A DNA stretch of 64,000 nt from NCBI RefSeq assembly GCF_012489685.1, contig NC_080046.1:46339176-46403175 (forward strand), read 5' to 3'. The position numbers and the translations under genes are program-made. The notes beneath the pieces are model-generated. The model searched no databases. It was not told where the DNA came from and saw only the letters and a program-made list of their open reading frames with translations. Of this stretch, positions 11,056 to 23,067 are shown piece after piece. The stretch comes from Lotus japonicus. Its lineage: Eukaryota > Streptophyta > Magnoliopsida > Fabales > Fabaceae. Position 1 is the first letter of the stretch; each line of letters begins with the position of its first letter.

Positions 11056-11091
11056 CTCAGGAGGCGCCTGGGTGGCGACAAAGGGAAGGCG

Positions 11092-12246
11092 GTGCAACAG
11101 GAAGTCGACAAGTTGCTGGCGGCAGAGTTCATCAGGGAAGTGAAGTATCCGACGTGGTTGGCGAACGTCGTAATGGTGAAGAAAGCGAACGGGAAATGGC
11201 GAATGTGTGTAGATTACACAGACTTAAACAAAGCATGTCCAAAAGATTCGTATCCCCTTCCCAGCATCGATAGCCTTGTTGATGGTGCCTCGGGCAACGA
11301 ACTTCTTAGCTTGATGGATGCTTATTCTGGCTATCATCAAATCCGCATGCACCCGGCAGACGAGGACAAAACGGCTTTTATGACCGCCAGAGTCAATTAT
11401 TGCTATCGCACCATGCCGTTTGGACTAAAGAACGCTGGGGCGACCTACCAAAGATTGATGGATAGGGTTTTTGCTGGGCAGGTGGGAAGAAACATGGAGG
11501 TTTACGTTGATGACATGATTGTTAAATCAGTACGTGGTTTAGACCATCATCAAGATCTGGAGGAAGCATTTGGCGAAATAAGGAAGCACAATATGCGCCT
11601 CAACCCGGAGAAATGCTATTTTGGTGTTCAGGGGGGCAAGTTTTTGGGATTCATGATCACATCCAGAGGAATCGAGATAAACCCAGAAAAATGCAAGGCG
11701 ATTCAGCAGATGAAAAGCCCTTCTAATGTGAAAGAGGTCCAACGTTTGACGGGGCGAATAGCAGCTTTATCTCGGTTTCTTCCCAAGTCTGGTGACAGAT
11801 CTTTCCCTTTTTTCAAGTGTCTTCGCAAGAATGTCGCATTTGAGTGGACGGCGGAGTGTGAGGAAGCTTTTGTTCGCCTCAAGGAACTCCTATCGTCACC
11901 GCCAATCTTGTCGAAACCAATACAGGGACACCCGCTGCATTTGTATTTTGCTGTGAGCGATGGTGCTCTGAGTTCAGTGATGTTGCAGGAGATAGATGGC
12001 GAGCATCGAATTGTTTATTTTGTTAGTCACACACTCCAGGGCGCGGAGGTCAGATATCAGAAAATTGAGAAGGCGGCGCTGGCGGTCCTCGTCACCGCCC
12101 GGCGGTTGAGACCTTATTTTCAGAGTTTTCCCGTGAAGGTGCGGACGGATTTGCCCTTGAGACAAGTATTACAAAAACCGGATTTATCAGGTAGATTGGT
12201 CGCCTGGTCGGTTGAATTGTCAGAGTATAGTTTGCAATATGATTAG
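11092..12246 (+). CDS. Tat reverse transcriptase and first RNase H
   Basis: This is the same frame as the upstream gag-protease, separated only by a TAA codon; the ATG at 11092 is internal. RT motifs are VVMVKKANGKWRMCVDYTDL, LLSLMDAYSGYHQI, MPFGLKNAGATYQ and the catalytic VYVDDM near 11500. An RNase H-like domain follows (about 11935-12240). The frame is cut by TAG at 12244-12246 and reopens in the same frame. RT copies the element RNA into DNA, and RNase H removes the RNA strand. Confidence 0.9.
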   Translation: MQQEVDKLLAAEFIREVKYPTWLANVVMVKKANGKWRMCVDYTDLNKACPKDSYPLPSIDSLVDGASGNELLSLMDAYSGYHQIRMHPADEDKTAFMTARVNYCYRTMPFGLKNAGATYQRLMDRVFAGQVGRNMEVYVDDMIVKSVRGLDHHQDLEEAFGEIRKHNMRLNPEKCYFGVQGGKFLGFMITSRGIEINPEKCKAIQQMKSPSNVKEVQRLTGRIAALSRFLPKSGDRSFPFFKCLRKNVAFEWTAECEEAFVRLKELLSSPPILSKPIQGHPLHLYFAVSDGALSSVMLQEIDGEHRIVYFVSHTLQGAEVRYQKIEKAALAVLVTARRLRPYFQSFPVKVRTDLPLRQVLQKPDLSGRLVAWSVELSEYSLQYD

Positions 12247-12520
12247 CGGGGCGCAGTTGGTGCGCAGTCACTAGCTGACTTTGTGGTCGAGTTGACTCCA
12301 GATCGGTTTGAAAGAGTGGACACTCAGTGGACTCTCTTCGTGGATGGATCCTCCAATAGTAGTGGCAGCGGCGCGGGAGTAACGTTAGAAGGGCCGGGGG
12401 AACTAGTGTTGGAGCAATCCCTGAAATTCGAGTTCAAAGCAACGAACAACCAAGCAGAATATGAAGCTCTCATCGCCGGATTGAAGTTGGCGCGGGAAGT
12501 GAAGATCAGGAGTTTGTTGA
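12247..12520 (+). pseudogene. Tat second RNase H, N-terminal half, cut by insertion
   Basis: This continues the same frame after the TAG. It reads WTLFVDGSSNSSGSGAGV and NNQAEYEALIAGLKLA, which carry the first Asp and the Glu of an RNase H fold distinct from the RT-linked one. A second RNase H of this kind is a known Tat-lineage feature. The domain stops at 12520, where the Tekay LTR begins, and resumes at 23068. Confidence 0.9.
12516..12520. repeat. Target-site duplication of the Tekay element, left copy
   Basis: GTTGA. The same five bases lie at 23063-23067 after the other LTR. Confidence 0.95.
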
Positions 12521-15362
12521 TGTAACACCCCAATTTCTCAACTGAGGAGTCACATTAGTAACCTAACAAAGTCTAAGGACCAATCTGCAATCCCTAAAAA
12601 CCAAGGGAATTTTTTTTTTTTCTGTAAAACAACTAAACACTTCGGCTAAAAGGTTGGAAACATACCATAACTTTATTTAGATAACTTGTTTCCCGATATA
12701 CAGTAATAATAGTTTACAATACCATAAGTAAGGTTCAGAATAAACATGCGCACTTTAACAGTGGCGGAAGCAAGACTTTAATAACAGAGTTCTCATAAAG
12801 TAAAAGAGACTCCAACATAATCCACAAGAAGAGAAGCAAAGCTGCTTCTCATACCTCTACTCCACCGCTTACAACTCGATCTCCAACTCGAGTAGCTATG
12901 CCTCGGCGGAAGGATCTCCATCGCCTAATAGCGTTAAGCGCCCAAACAACAAGTAGCAAATAGAAAGGGTTAACTCCATGCAATTACCATGTATAAAAGA
13001 GAAAAATCATGCTGTTCGAATTTAATTACCTGGCATGGTAAATAACTAGCAACATAACTCAACTCATATATCAACAACTTAAACATAAATCGGACTCAGA
13101 TAATAATAACCTCAACAATGTAACATCAAATCAGATATCAATAAACCAATACGAAAATCCAACAACATAGGGTCAGGTGTTAGTTCCCTATAATGCAACT
13201 ATATGCTGCTAACAAAATGGATCGATCAATATCGTCTCTCAAGACGGGACAATGGTAGGACACACCTCCTCATCGCCACTTATAACGTCATACATGACGG
13301 GACAATCATAGGACACACCTCCTAATCGCCACTTAACGTCACACAAGACGGGACAATCATAGGACACACCTCCTGATCGCCACTTAGCACCTCGCAAGAT
13401 GGGACAATGATAGGACACACCTCCTCATCGCCACTTGACTCAAGCCCTATATGCCAAGTCAGACAATAACAAAGCCCACCCAAGGACCAATCCAAAGTAA
13501 CCACATGTTCCATCCACTAGGAAGCAGTAACGACAGAAACCAGTAAACGGCCGAAGCCTCTCAGAAAACATTTTCCAAATTCAGCATAATAATCATAATC
13601 ATCTGCCAATCAATATAAACATCTTCATCTCAAACACAGGCAGTGCGATAAAAGCATGCAAGACTCAAAGACGCTCTAAAACCGAGTTACCCTTACCTTC
13701 GTGAGTAGAAGTTGGGCATGGAAATTGCGAACCTAGAACAAAGAAAACACAATCATCAACACAAGCTTCACTAGGAGCAACACGATCTACTAATACTAAT
13801 CGAAATCGTAAAGAAAGCCTCTAAAGCTTCAGAGTTCCTATTTAGGCACAAATTGACAACGGAGACTTCGTTCGCTAAAACGAGCATAACTCGAGCTACA
13901 GAACTCAGAATGACACGAAACCGGCGCCAAAATTTCGACAATTGAAAGAGCTACGCAATGGCTCAGGTCATAGAGACCCAAAAATTATTTTTGGACACGG
14001 TACCCAAGCAATTAGGTTTCGGCCACTATGGAAAATAGGGTTTTCGAACTTTTTCTTCGATCTAAATCAATTCACAAGGTAGTTTTAGGGTAAAACTAAG
14101 GCAAAGAAATTGTCGGAACAATTTTCGGACAATCGGGTCGAAATACGACTATCCAGGGGCATTTTGGTCCAAAATAAAGGCTCAAAACTTCAAAGTTATC
14201 AGTTCGGAAAACAAATTTGACAGCATTGATCCTCATGACATCCGTGACAACAAATCCTAAAGGCACGAAGTCAGATTACAGCTTTTCGACAATAAAGTTT
14301 CGAAATGTGCGACTAATGGGGTTTTGAATCAATTTTTCAGATCTTGGACAACTGAATCGCAATCGGCGATTACTGACAGAGGTTTTAGACTCATGGGAAC
14401 ATAAGGAACATAACCCAACCAAGAAATCAAGGAAATCGGACAATTTTAGAAAAAGCTCAAAACTGTGAGCACAGAAACGACTTCAGAAACGCAACAGAAA
14501 CAGTAAACAGAGGTAGGATTCATGCTAGTTACCTCAATACCTAGAAGTAGGGACGAACTGCACGAAGATTGGTCAAGTTTTCGCGAAAATTTCTCCTCTC
14601 CTCCTCTCTCCTTGCTCGCGGCCTTGAATGGGTGAGAATGAAGAGATTTTGCTTTTTCGAGCTATTTATAGGCGGGTGAAATCGCGGGAAAATGAAAATT
14701 TCGCGATTCCGATTTTTGCAGCATGTCCACCGAGGAATTTTAAGAGAGATTCTGGCGTCAGAATTCTAGAACTCAAAACAATTATCTATGATTTGGGAAA
14801 AACGATATCTAAAATCCCAAAAGGCGGTGTAAGTTAATCTGTCCCGTTAAACTACTTTTTGCTGTGATGCTCAGACGACAAAACTTCCTTCTGAAGAAAG
14901 ATTGGAAATGTCGAAACAAATCTGGCAACACGGACGGAAACTTCGTTAGAAGTCCCGAATAGAAAAAGTCTTCATCCATCGCTCGAATCTAGGGTTTCGA
15001 AGCAAGGAAAATAGCGTCGTCGGACTTCCGAAAAGTGAATACTATCGTGCGTACAGTCTAGAGTTCCGAAATGAAACGCTGGTCGAAGGAAAAATAAAGA
15101 AAATCTTTAAATTTTCCAAGGATTCGAAATCTCACTTAAAACGTTGCTCTAAAGCGAAATTAGCCTATTCTGGACACGCTTGCCATAAGGCGGGTGTGCA
15201 GACGACTCGCTCTAATTCCTAAAATGACTACGCAACATTCCTCAAGCAATTCCTGAACTTTCTTCTTCATTAATCTTTCTCAAATATCAAACTCCTGTCA
15301 CGCTTACACTGATTCTACGCGTGAGTCGGAAATTAGCTTGTTCTGAAAATCCAGGTCTTACA
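12521..15362 (-). repeat. Tekay 3' LTR (left copy)
   Basis: 2842 bp, TG...CA ends. It matches the right copy almost perfectly; differences seen include the T-run near 12610, 13255, 13762, about 14724, the AACACGG/ATCATGG site near 14930, and the last 30 bp. The small open frames inside (13513-13322 and 14628-14837) recur in the other LTR and are not genes. Confidence 0.95.
13243..13437. repeat. Four tandem 49-53-bp repeats inside the left LTR
   Basis: Each unit contains GACGGGACAAT, then AGGACACACCTCCT and ATCGCCACTT. Unit starts are at about 13243, 13297, 13348 and 13398. They recur in the right LTR. They probably lie in U3 and could be enhancer repeats, but no function is shown. Confidence 0.88.
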
Positions 15363-15382
15363 ATACTACCCCCCAAAAAGAA
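15363..15382 (-). promoter_or_regulatory. Polypurine tract of the Tekay element
   Basis: On the minus strand, TTTTTGGGGGGTAGTAT directly precedes the 3' LTR. This is the plus-strand primer position and the usual form for this lineage. Confidence 0.8.
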
Positions 15383-15399
15383 AGTTTCGTCCTCGAAAC

Positions 15400-18300
15400 T
15401 TAAGGCTCAGTGAGGAGTTTCGGATACTGTTCCTTCATCATCTCTTCTAGTTCCCAAGTAGCATCGCCCGTGACTTGGTTCCAAATCACTTTTACCAGAG
15501 GAACCTGCTTGTTCCTCAACTGCTTGATCCTACGTTCCTCAATCCTCATTGGTGCCACTTCAAAAGACAAGTTGTCTCTAAGCTGAATATCATCTTCCTT
15601 GATGATGTGAGAGGGATCAGGAATATACTTCCTCAATTGTGACACGTGTAGCACATCATGAATCTTGGAAAGAAAAGGTGGCAACGCAATCCGATAAGCT
15701 ACTTTACCGACTCGCTCGATAATCTGATACGGTCCAATGAACTTCGGTGTCAGCTTCCTCGACTTTATCGCTCTTCCCACTCCGGTAGTTGGTGTCACGC
15801 GAAGAAACACGTGGTCTCCCGCCTCAAACTCTAACTCTCTCCGTCGTGTGTCAGCATAACTCTTCTGTCGACTCTGTGACGTCCTCATCTTCTCTTGTAT
15901 TTGCTTCACTTTCTCAGTAGTTTGTTGTACTAATTCAGGTCCAACGTGAAGATGTTCGCCATCTTGAAACCAACATAAAGGAGTTCTACATCTCCTCCCA
16001 TACAAAGCCTCATAAGGTGCCATTCCAATACTAGCATGAAAACTGTTGTTATAAGTAAACTCGATCAACGGCAACAGCTCATCCCAGCTTTCTTGACTAT
16101 CCAGAACACAGGCTCGCAGCAAGTCTTCCAATGACTGTATTGTCCTCTCTGTCTGTCCATCCGTCTGAGGGTGATAGGCAGAGCTCAACCTCAACTTCGT
16201 CCCAAGCGCCTCGTGCAACGCCTTCCAGAAATGCGAAGTAAACTTCGGATCTCTGTCAGAAACAATACTCGATGGTACTCCATGAAGTCGTACAATCTCA
16301 GCGACATACACTTTTGCAAGTGCCTCCACATTGAACGTGGTCTTCACCGGTATGAAATGTGCTGACTTCGTCAGACGGTCCACAATGACCCAAATGGAAT
16401 CAAATCTCTTCCTCGTAGCTAGCAAAGCTACCACGAAATCCATAGAGATACTGTCCCACTTCCACTCCGGCACATCAAGTGACTGTAACATACCCGCAGG
16501 CTTTTGATGTTCTATCTTCGCCTTCTGACATGTCAGACATGCCGCCACATACTCTGCTACATTCTTCTTCATTCCTGGCCACCAGAAATTCAACTTTAGA
16601 TCTTGGTACATCTTTGTCGATCCCGGATGAATACTCAATCTACTCTTGTGACCTTCGTCAAGGATCATCCTTCTCAACTCCATGTCCAATGGCACGCAGA
16701 CACGTCCTTTGCAACGCAGAATGTTGTCGGTTCCTACCTCGAAATCCGGCGCTTTTCCCAAAATGATCAAGTTCCGTTTCTCGATCAGCTCCTCATCTAA
16801 CAGTTGCTTCACCTTGATCTCGTTCAGAAAATCACTAGTGATCGTCACCATCCCAAAGCTCAATTTTCCAGGTGTCACTTGCATACCCAAACTGAGGTCG
16901 CGAAAAGTCTCGATAAGTTCCAATTCCTTAATCATCAACGATGAAACATGAATTGTCTGGCGACTCAGTGCGTCTGCTACAACATTTGCTTTTCCTGGGT
17001 GGTACAACAAAGTGAAATCATAGTCCTTGATGAATTCCACCCAACGCCTTTGTCTCATATTCAGATCCTTCTGATCGAACAGGTACTTCAAGCTCTTATG
17101 ATCACTAAAAACAGTGAAAGTGCTCCCATAAAGATAGTGCCTCCAAATCTTGAGCGCAAATACCACAGCCGCTAACTCCAAATCGTGCGTAGGATAGTTC
17201 CGTTCATGTATCTTCAATTGCCTTGAAGAATAAGCCACAGCCTTTCGGTGTTGCATCAACACACAACCCAAACCTTGGTACGAAGCATCGCAGTAAACCT
17301 CGTAGGGTTCCTTCTCTTGTGGTAATGTCAGAACTGGCGCGGTCGTCAAACGCTTCTTCATATCTTGGAAACTCTGTTCACAATCCTCTGTCCAAGCAAA
17401 AGGTTGGTTCTTCCGGGTGAGTTTCGTCAATGGTCCTGCAATCTTAGCAAAACCTTCGATGAATCGTCGGTAATATCCAGCTAAACCGATGAAACTCCTT
17501 ATATCTGTCACAGTCTTAGGACGCTCCCATGCAAGTACCGCTTCCACTTTACTGGGATCCACAGCAATACCCTCCTTTGAGATGACATGTCCTAAAAACT
17601 TTACTTCTTCGAGCCAAAATTCACACTTTGTCGCGTTAGCATACAGTACCTTATCCCGAAGAACTTGTAATACTTGACGTAGATGTTCCTCGTGTTCTTC
17701 ACGATTCCTCGAGTAGATCAAGATGTCGTCGATGAACACCACAACGAAGCGATCCAAGAATGGATGAAAGATCCTATTCATGTAGTCCATGAATACAGCT
17801 GGTGCATTCGTAACTCCAAACGGCATCACCAAGTACTCATAGTGCCCATAGCGTGTCCTAAACGCCGTCTTTTGAATATCCTCATCCTTGACTCTAATCT
17901 GGTGATATCCCGATCTCAGGTCAATCTTCGAGAAAATAGCAGCACCCTTCAACTGATCCATCAAATCGTCAATCCTTGGCAACGGATAACGGTTCTTTAT
18001 CGTGACTTTGTTCAACTGTCGATAATCCACACAAAGTCGCGATCTTCCGTCTTTCTTCTTCACAAGCAGCACTGGCGCTCCCCACGGAGAAACGCTAGGT
18101 CGGATAAACCCCTTCTTGGTTAAATCTTCGAGTTGACTCTTCAGCTCAGTCAGTTCTGCTGGTGCCATACGATACGGTGCGATTGATATAGGTCCAGTGC
18201 CTGGGACTATATCAATTGTGAACTCCATATCTCTGACCGGAGGTATTCCAGGTACGTCTTCGGGGAACACATCCTCGAAATCTTGCACAACAGCAATTCC

Positions 18301-18981
18301 GTGTACTCCATTCTCCTTAGCTTCCACCACGGTTGTAGACATGAGAGAACTCAAAGCTCCTTTCCTCAAAGAAAGCTTTGAAAAGTACGAGTTCAGGAAC
18401 TCAGCGAGTCCAGCATCGGGAAAGATAACTACCTTATTGGCGCAATCAAGAAGAACATGATGGTGGGACAACCAATCCATGCCTATGATCACATCCAATC
18501 CCTTGAGAGGTAAACAGATTAAGTTTGCTACAAACTTCTTATCTAGGTACATCCAAGGACATTCCAGACATGCAGTGTTAGTTACTAGACTCTTAGATGC
18601 AGGGGTAGACACTGTCAAGTCAAACGGTAGCTTTGACACTTCTAGCTTTAACCTTGCCGCACAAGCTATATCTATAAATGAATGCGTAGCACCAGAATCA
18701 AATAGCGCGATAAGGGAATTACCCGCAATCTCGCAGGTACTGCGGATCAGACCATCGTCTTCCTCAGCTTCAGTTCCACTGATTGAGTAGACCCTTCCAC
18801 CAGCAGTAGGCCTCCTAGCCCCAACAACATTTGCAGCATCCTCAACCTTAGGAATCCTGCAATCCCTAGCGAGATGGCCTGGCTTGTTGCAGTTCCAACA
18901 CATCAGAGGACCCTCGGGACAGTGGCTGGCGTAATGTCCCTTTTGGTTACACTTGAAGCAAGTCACACCGTCCAAACTCAC
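15400..18981 (-). CDS. Tekay pol polyprotein with gag zinc knuckles
   Basis: 1193 residues from the Met at 18981; the frame is open from 19074. Two CCHC knuckles (C8-C11-H16-C21 and C28-C31-H36-C41) are the end of gag. The protease has FDSGATHSF (Asp about 95). RT has [31 protein letters not shown] and the catalytic FIDDILIYS (about 416). RNase H has [10 protein letters not shown], then [19 protein letters not shown]. Integrase has an HHCC zinc region and catalytic Asp, Asp, Glu in [12 protein letters not shown] and QTERTIQ (about 847, 908 and 945). The tail LVKVIWNQ...[13 protein letters not shown] is chromodomain-like. Chromodomains guide integration to heterochromatin in this group. All key residues seen are intact. 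Confidence 0.95.
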   Translation of the reverse strand: MSLDGVTCFKCNQKGHYASHCPEGPLMCWNCNKPGHLARDCRIPKVEDAANVVGARRPTAGGRVYSISGTEAEEDDGLIRSTCEIAGNSLIALFDSGATHSFIDIACAARLKLEVSKLPFDLTVSTPASKSLVTNTACLECPWMYLDKKFVANLICLPLKGLDVIIGMDWLSHHHVLLDCANKVVIFPDAGLAEFLNSYFSKLSLRKGALSSLMSTTVVEAKENGVHGIAVVQDFEDVFPEDVPGIPPVRDMEFTIDIVPGTGPISIAPYRMAPAELTELKSQLEDLTKKGFIRPSVSPWGAPVLLVKKKDGRSRLCVDYRQLNKVTIKNRYPLPRIDDLMDQLKGAAIFSKIDLRSGYHQIRVKDEDIQKTAFRTRYGHYEYLVMPFGVTNAPAVFMDYMNRIFHPFLDRFVVVFIDDILIYSRNREEHEEHLRQVLQVLRDKVLYANATKCEFWLEEVKFLGHVISKEGIAVDPSKVEAVLAWERPKTVTDIRSFIGLAGYYRRFIEGFAKIAGPLTKLTRKNQPFAWTEDCEQSFQDMKKRLTTAPVLTLPQEKEPYEVYCDASYQGLGCVLMQHRKAVAYSSRQLKIHERNYPTHDLELAAVVFALKIWRHYLYGSTFTVFSDHKSLKYLFDQKDLNMRQRRWVEFIKDYDFTLLYHPGKANVVADALSRQTIHVSSLMIKELELIETFRDLSLGMQVTPGKLSFGMVTITSDFLNEIKVKQLLDEELIEKRNLIILGKAPDFEVGTDNILRCKGRVCVPLDMELRRMILDEGHKSRLSIHPGSTKMYQDLKLNFWWPGMKKNVAEYVAACLTCQKAKIEHQKPAGMLQSLDVPEWKWDSISMDFVVALLATRKRFDSIWVIVDRLTKSAHFIPVKTTFNVEALAKVYVAEIVRLHGVPSSIVSDRDPKFTSHFWKALHEALGTKLRLSSAYHPQTDGQTERTIQSLEDLLRACVLDSQESWDELLPLIEFTYNNSFHASIGMAPYEALYGRRCRTPLCWFQDGEHLHVGPELVQQTTEKVKQIQEKMRTSQSRQKSYADTRRRELEFEAGDHVFLRVTPTTGVGRAIKSRKLTPKFIGPYQIIERVGKVAYRIALPPFLSKIHDVLHVSQLRKYIPDPSHIIKEDDIQLRDNLSFEVAPMRIEERRIKQLRNKQVPLVKVIWNQVTGDATWELEEMMKEQYPKLLTEP

Positions 18982-19074
18982 TCCTAGAGGTCTCGGTGCA
19001 ATAACATTCCCACCCGTGGGATAAAAAGAACCAGAAGCTGTCCCCCTACCCTGGGGACGAACATACGGCTTCTT

Positions 19075-19890
19075 CTAGAAATACCTACCCTTGTCACCTC
19101 TTCCTTGGTTAGTCCTAGCCGGACCTCCACTTCCTTGGTTAAGCTTGTTCTGACCTTGGAATTTGCCCCTTGCATTATCAATGGCCTCAATTCCCTTGGT
19201 CTTTTCCACCAGCACTTGGTAGCGATTCAATCCTAGGGGTTGCACCGCCCTCTGTAGCTCATAACTCAGCCCATCAATGAAGCGCTCGCACATATAGCCT
19301 TCATCTATCTGTCCTCGAAAGTAGCGGAAATGTTTCGCCAACGACTCCAACTTAGAAGCATACTCAGCTACGGTCATGCCTCCTTGACGGAGTCTCAGAA
19401 ATTGTGCTTCCTTGGCGGCTCTAGCACTCTTAGGAAAGTACTTGTCCAGGAAAGCTCCCCGGAAGCACTCCCAAGTGATAGCTTGATGGTCGGCTTCCAT
19501 CATAGCTCTAGCCCCGCGCCACCAATACTCAGCTTCACCAGTCAGCAGGTAAGTCGCATAATCCACTTTCATCTCTGCAGTGGTACGCAGAAAGGTGAAG
19601 ATCTTCTCCAACTCCTGGAGCCATAAGTCAGCTTCCTCCGGATCGAAGCCCCCAGAGAACTTCGGCGGATCCTGACGCTTGAAATCGTTCAGACCTCTGG
19701 TCTGAGCAGCAGCTTGTTCACGCTCCTCACGCTGAACACGGCGAGCATTTTCTTCAGCATGGTTTTGTGCAGCCACCAAAGCAGCAGTAGCAGCACGTTG
19801 AGCTTCAGCTTCCTCCCTTGCAGCGGAGTTGGTAACTTGTTGTGCCATAAGGGCAGTCAGGTTAGCAATAGCTTGCTCCATCGGATTCAT
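19075..19890 (-). CDS. Tekay gag
   Basis: The ATG at 19890 (MNPMEQAIANLTALM) is taken as the start; the same frame has an earlier ATG at 19989. A coiled, Ala/Glu-rich N-terminal part is followed by the gag capsid domain (FSGGFDPEEADLWLQELEKI, YLLTGEAEYWWRG, FLDKYFP, VAEYASKLESLAKHF). It ends at a TAG (19077-19075) in the same frame as pol, before the zinc knuckles. One base separates this codon from CAG. The stop splits nucleocapsid from capsid, so a mutation is more likely than programmed readthrough. Confidence 0.92.
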   Translation of the reverse strand: MNPMEQAIANLTALMAQQVTNSAAREEAEAQRAATAALVAAQNHAEENARRVQREEREQAAAQTRGLNDFKRQDPPKFSGGFDPEEADLWLQELEKIFTFLRTTAEMKVDYATYLLTGEAEYWWRGARAMMEADHQAITWECFRGAFLDKYFPKSARAAKEAQFLRLRQGGMTVAEYASKLESLAKHFRYFRGQIDEGYMCERFIDGLSYELQRAVQPLGLNRYQVLVEKTKGIEAIDNARGKFQGQNKLNQGSGGPARTNQGRGDKGRYF

Positions 19891-20206
19891 GTTGTCTGAA
19901 CCTTGAGTCTCGTCCAGCTGTGGAAACCTCCTGTTCCTGTTTTCATGAACAGTCAAAGACCACAACAGATACTCAGGCCAGAACAACACAAAGTTATATA
20001 ATAACTAACTATGTATATACTTATATCAAATGTATAATTAACAATAACTAGCATAAGGTTATTCACTTACGAATAACCTTCAAAAATAATCTATATAAAC
20101 AGTAATCAAGCACACTCTTCCTCCGATTGACACCCCATCATTCGGTCTCAGAGTTCAAACATCTTAAGAAGACACTCTACCCAAAAGCTCTGGTTTTCTC
20201 AACCAA

Positions 20207-20220
20207 AGCTCTGATACCAC
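20207..20220 (-). promoter_or_regulatory. Primer binding site, initiator tRNA-Met
   Basis: The minus strand reads TGGTATCAGAGC three bases after the 5' LTR end, the standard plant tRNA-iMet complement. Confidence 0.92.
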
Positions 20221-20223
20221 AAT

Positions 20224-23062
20224 TGTAACACCCCAATTTCTCAACTGAGGAGTCACATTAGTAACCTAACAAAGTCTAAGGACCAATCTGCAATCCCTAA
20301 AAACCAAGGGAATTTTTTTTTTCTGTAAAACAACTAAACACTTCGGCTAAAAGGTTGGAAACATACCATAACTTTATTTAGATAACTTGTTTCCCGATAT
20401 ACAGTAATAATAGTTTACAATACCATAAGTAAGGTTCAGAATAAACATGCGCACTTTAACAGTGGCGGAAGCAAGACTTTAATAACAGAGTTCTCATAAA
20501 GTAAAAGAGACTCCAACATAATCCACAAGAAGAGAAGCAAAGCTGCTTCTCATACCTCTACTCCACCGCTTACAACTCGATCTCCAACTCGAGTAGCTAT
20601 GCCTCGGCGGAAGGATCTCCATCGCCTAATAGCGTTAAGCGCCCAAACAACAAGTAGCAAATAGAAAGGGTTAACTCCATGCAATTACCATGTATAAAAG
20701 AGAAAAATCATGCTGTTCGAATTTAATTACCTGGCATGGTAAATAACTAGCAACATAACTCAACTCATATATCAACAACTTAAACATAAATCGGACTCAG
20801 ATAATAATAACCTCAACAATGTAACATCAAATCAGATATCAATAAACCAATACGAAAATCCAACAACATAGGGTCAGGTGTTAGTTCCCTATAATGCAAC
20901 TATATGCTGCTAACAAAATGGATCGATCAATATCGTCTCTCAAGACGGGACAATGATAGGACACACCTCCTCATCGCCACTTATAACGTCATACATGACG
21001 GGACAATCATAGGACACACCTCCTAATCGCCACTTAACGTCACACAAGACGGGACAATCATAGGACACACCTCCTGATCGCCACTTAGCACCTCGCAAGA
21101 TGGGACAATGATAGGACACACCTCCTCATCGCCACTTGACTCAAGCCCTATATGCCAAGTCAGACAATAACAAAGCCCACCCAAGGACCAATCCAAAGTA
21201 ACCACATGTTCCATCCACTAGGAAGCAGTAACGACAGAAACCAGTAAACGGCCGAAGCCTCTCAGAAAACATTTTCCAAATTCAGCATAATAATCATAAT
21301 CATCTGCCAATCAATATAAACATCTTCATCTCAAACACAGGCAGTGCGATAAAAGCATGCAAGACTCAAAGACGCTCTAAAACCGAGTTACCCTTACCTT
21401 CGTGAGTAGAAGTTGGGCATGGAAATTGCGAACCTAGAACAAAGAAAACACAATCATCAACATAAGCTTCACTAGGAGCAACACGATCTACTAATACTAA
21501 TCGAAATCGTAAAGAAAGCCTCTAAAGCTTCAGAGTTCCTATTTAGGCACAAATTGACAACGGAGACTTCGTTCGCTAAAACGAGCATAACTCGAGCTAC
21601 AGAACTCAGAATGACACGAAACCGGCGCCAAAATTTCGACAATTGAAAGAGCTACGCAATGGCTCAGGTCATAGAGACCCAAAAATTATTTTTGGACACG
21701 GTACCCAAGCAATTAGGTTTCGGCCACTATGGAAAATAGGGTTTTCGAACTTTTTCTTCGATCTAAATCAATTCACAAGGTAGTTTTAGGGTAAAACTAA
21801 GGCAAAGAAATTGTCGGAACAATTTTCGGACAATCGGGTCGAAATACGACTATCCAGGGGCATTTTGGTCCAAAATAAAGGCTCAAAACTTCAAAGTTAT
21901 CAGTTCGGAAAACAAATTTGACAGCATTGATCCTCATGACATCCGTGACAACAAATCCTAAAGGCACGAAGTCAGATTACAGCTTTTCGACAATAAAGTT
22001 TCGAAATGTGCGACTAATGGGGTTTTGAATCAATTTTTCAGATCTTGGACAACTGAATCGCAATCGGCGATTACTGACAGAGGTTTTAGACTCATGGGAA
22101 CATAAGGAACATAACCCAACCAAGAAATCAAGGAAATCGGACAATTTTAGAAAAAGCTCAAAACTGTGAGCACAGAAACGACTTCAGAAACGCAACAGAA
22201 ACAGTAAACAGAGGTAGGATTCATGCTAGTTACCTCAATACCTAGAAGTAGGGACGAACTGCACGAAGATTGGTCAAGTTTTCGCGAAAATTTCTCCTCT
22301 CCTCCTCTCTCCTTGCTCGCGGCCTTGAATGGGTGAGAATGAAGAGATTTTGCTTTTTCGAGCTATTTATAGGCGGGTGAAATCGCGGGAAAATGAAAAT
22401 TTCGCGATTCCGATTTTTGCAGCACGTCCACCGAGGAATTTTAAGAGAGATTCTGGCGTCAGAATTCTAGAACTCAAAACAATTATCTATGATTTGGGAA
22501 AAACGATATCTAAAATCCCAAAGGCGGTGTAAGTTAATCTGTCCCGTTAAACTACTTTTTGCTGTGATGCTCAGACGACAAAACTTCCTTCTGAAGAAAG
22601 ATTGGAAATGTCGAAACAAATCTGGCATCATGGACGGAAACTTCGTTAGAAGTCCCGAATAGAAAAAGTCTTCATCCATCGCTCGAATCTAGGGTTTCGA
22701 AGCAAGGAAATTAGCGTCGTCGGACTTCCGAAAAGTGAATACTATCGTGCGTACAGTCTAGAGTTCCGAAATGAAACGCTGGTCGAAGGAAAAATAAAGA
22801 AAATCTTTAAATTTTCCAAGGATTCGAAATCTCACTTAAAACGTTGCTCTAAAGCGAAATTAGCCTATTCTGGACACGCTTGCCATAAGGCGGGTGTGCA
22901 GACGACTCGCTCTAATTCCTAAAATGACTACGCAACATTCCTCAAGCAATTCCTGAACTTTCTTCTTCATTAATCTTTCTCAAATATCAAACTCCTGTCA
23001 CGCTTACACTGATTCTACGCGTGAGTCGGAAATTAGCTTGTTATGAAAATCCAGGTCTTACA
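20224..23062 (-). repeat. Tekay 5' LTR (right copy)
   Basis: 2839 bp, with the same ends as the left copy. It drives the minus-strand transcript. It contains the four 49-53-bp tandem repeats at about 20944-21138. Confidence 0.95.
22364..22371 (-). promoter_or_regulatory. TATA box in the Tekay 5' LTR
   Basis: The minus strand reads CCTATAAATAGC. The same motif lies in the left LTR near 14664. Confidence 0.6.
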
Positions 23063-23067
23063 GTTGA

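Larger units (their letters stand above)
12521..23062 (-). mobile_element. Tekay/Del-type chromovirus LTR retrotransposon
   Basis: Long LTRs (12521-15362 and 20224-23062) start TGTAACACC and end GGTCTTACA, flanked by GTTGA duplications. The coding strand is minus. It has a tRNA-iMet primer site next to the right LTR and a purine tract next to the left LTR. The gag-pol order is gag, two zinc knuckles, protease, RT, RNase H, integrase and a chromodomain-like tail, as in Tekay/Del elements. By eye the LTRs differ at about seven substitutions and two small indels over 2.84 kb, so the insertion is recent. Apart from one in-frame TAG the coding region is open. Confidence 0.95.

Noticed and set aside
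13243..13437. Regular spaced repeats resembling a CRISPR array
   Set aside because: Plant nuclear LTR; the intervals are also repeated, so there are no unique spacers and no cas genes.
13322..13513. 62-codon open frame in the left Tekay LTR (repeated at 21023-21214)
   Set aside because: It is made of the LTR tandem repeats and occurs identically in both LTRs; there is no protein motif.
14628..14837. 69-codon frame in the left LTR, repeated at 22329-22532
   Set aside because: It lies across the TATA region of the LTR and differs in length between copies because of a 1-bp indel; not a gene.
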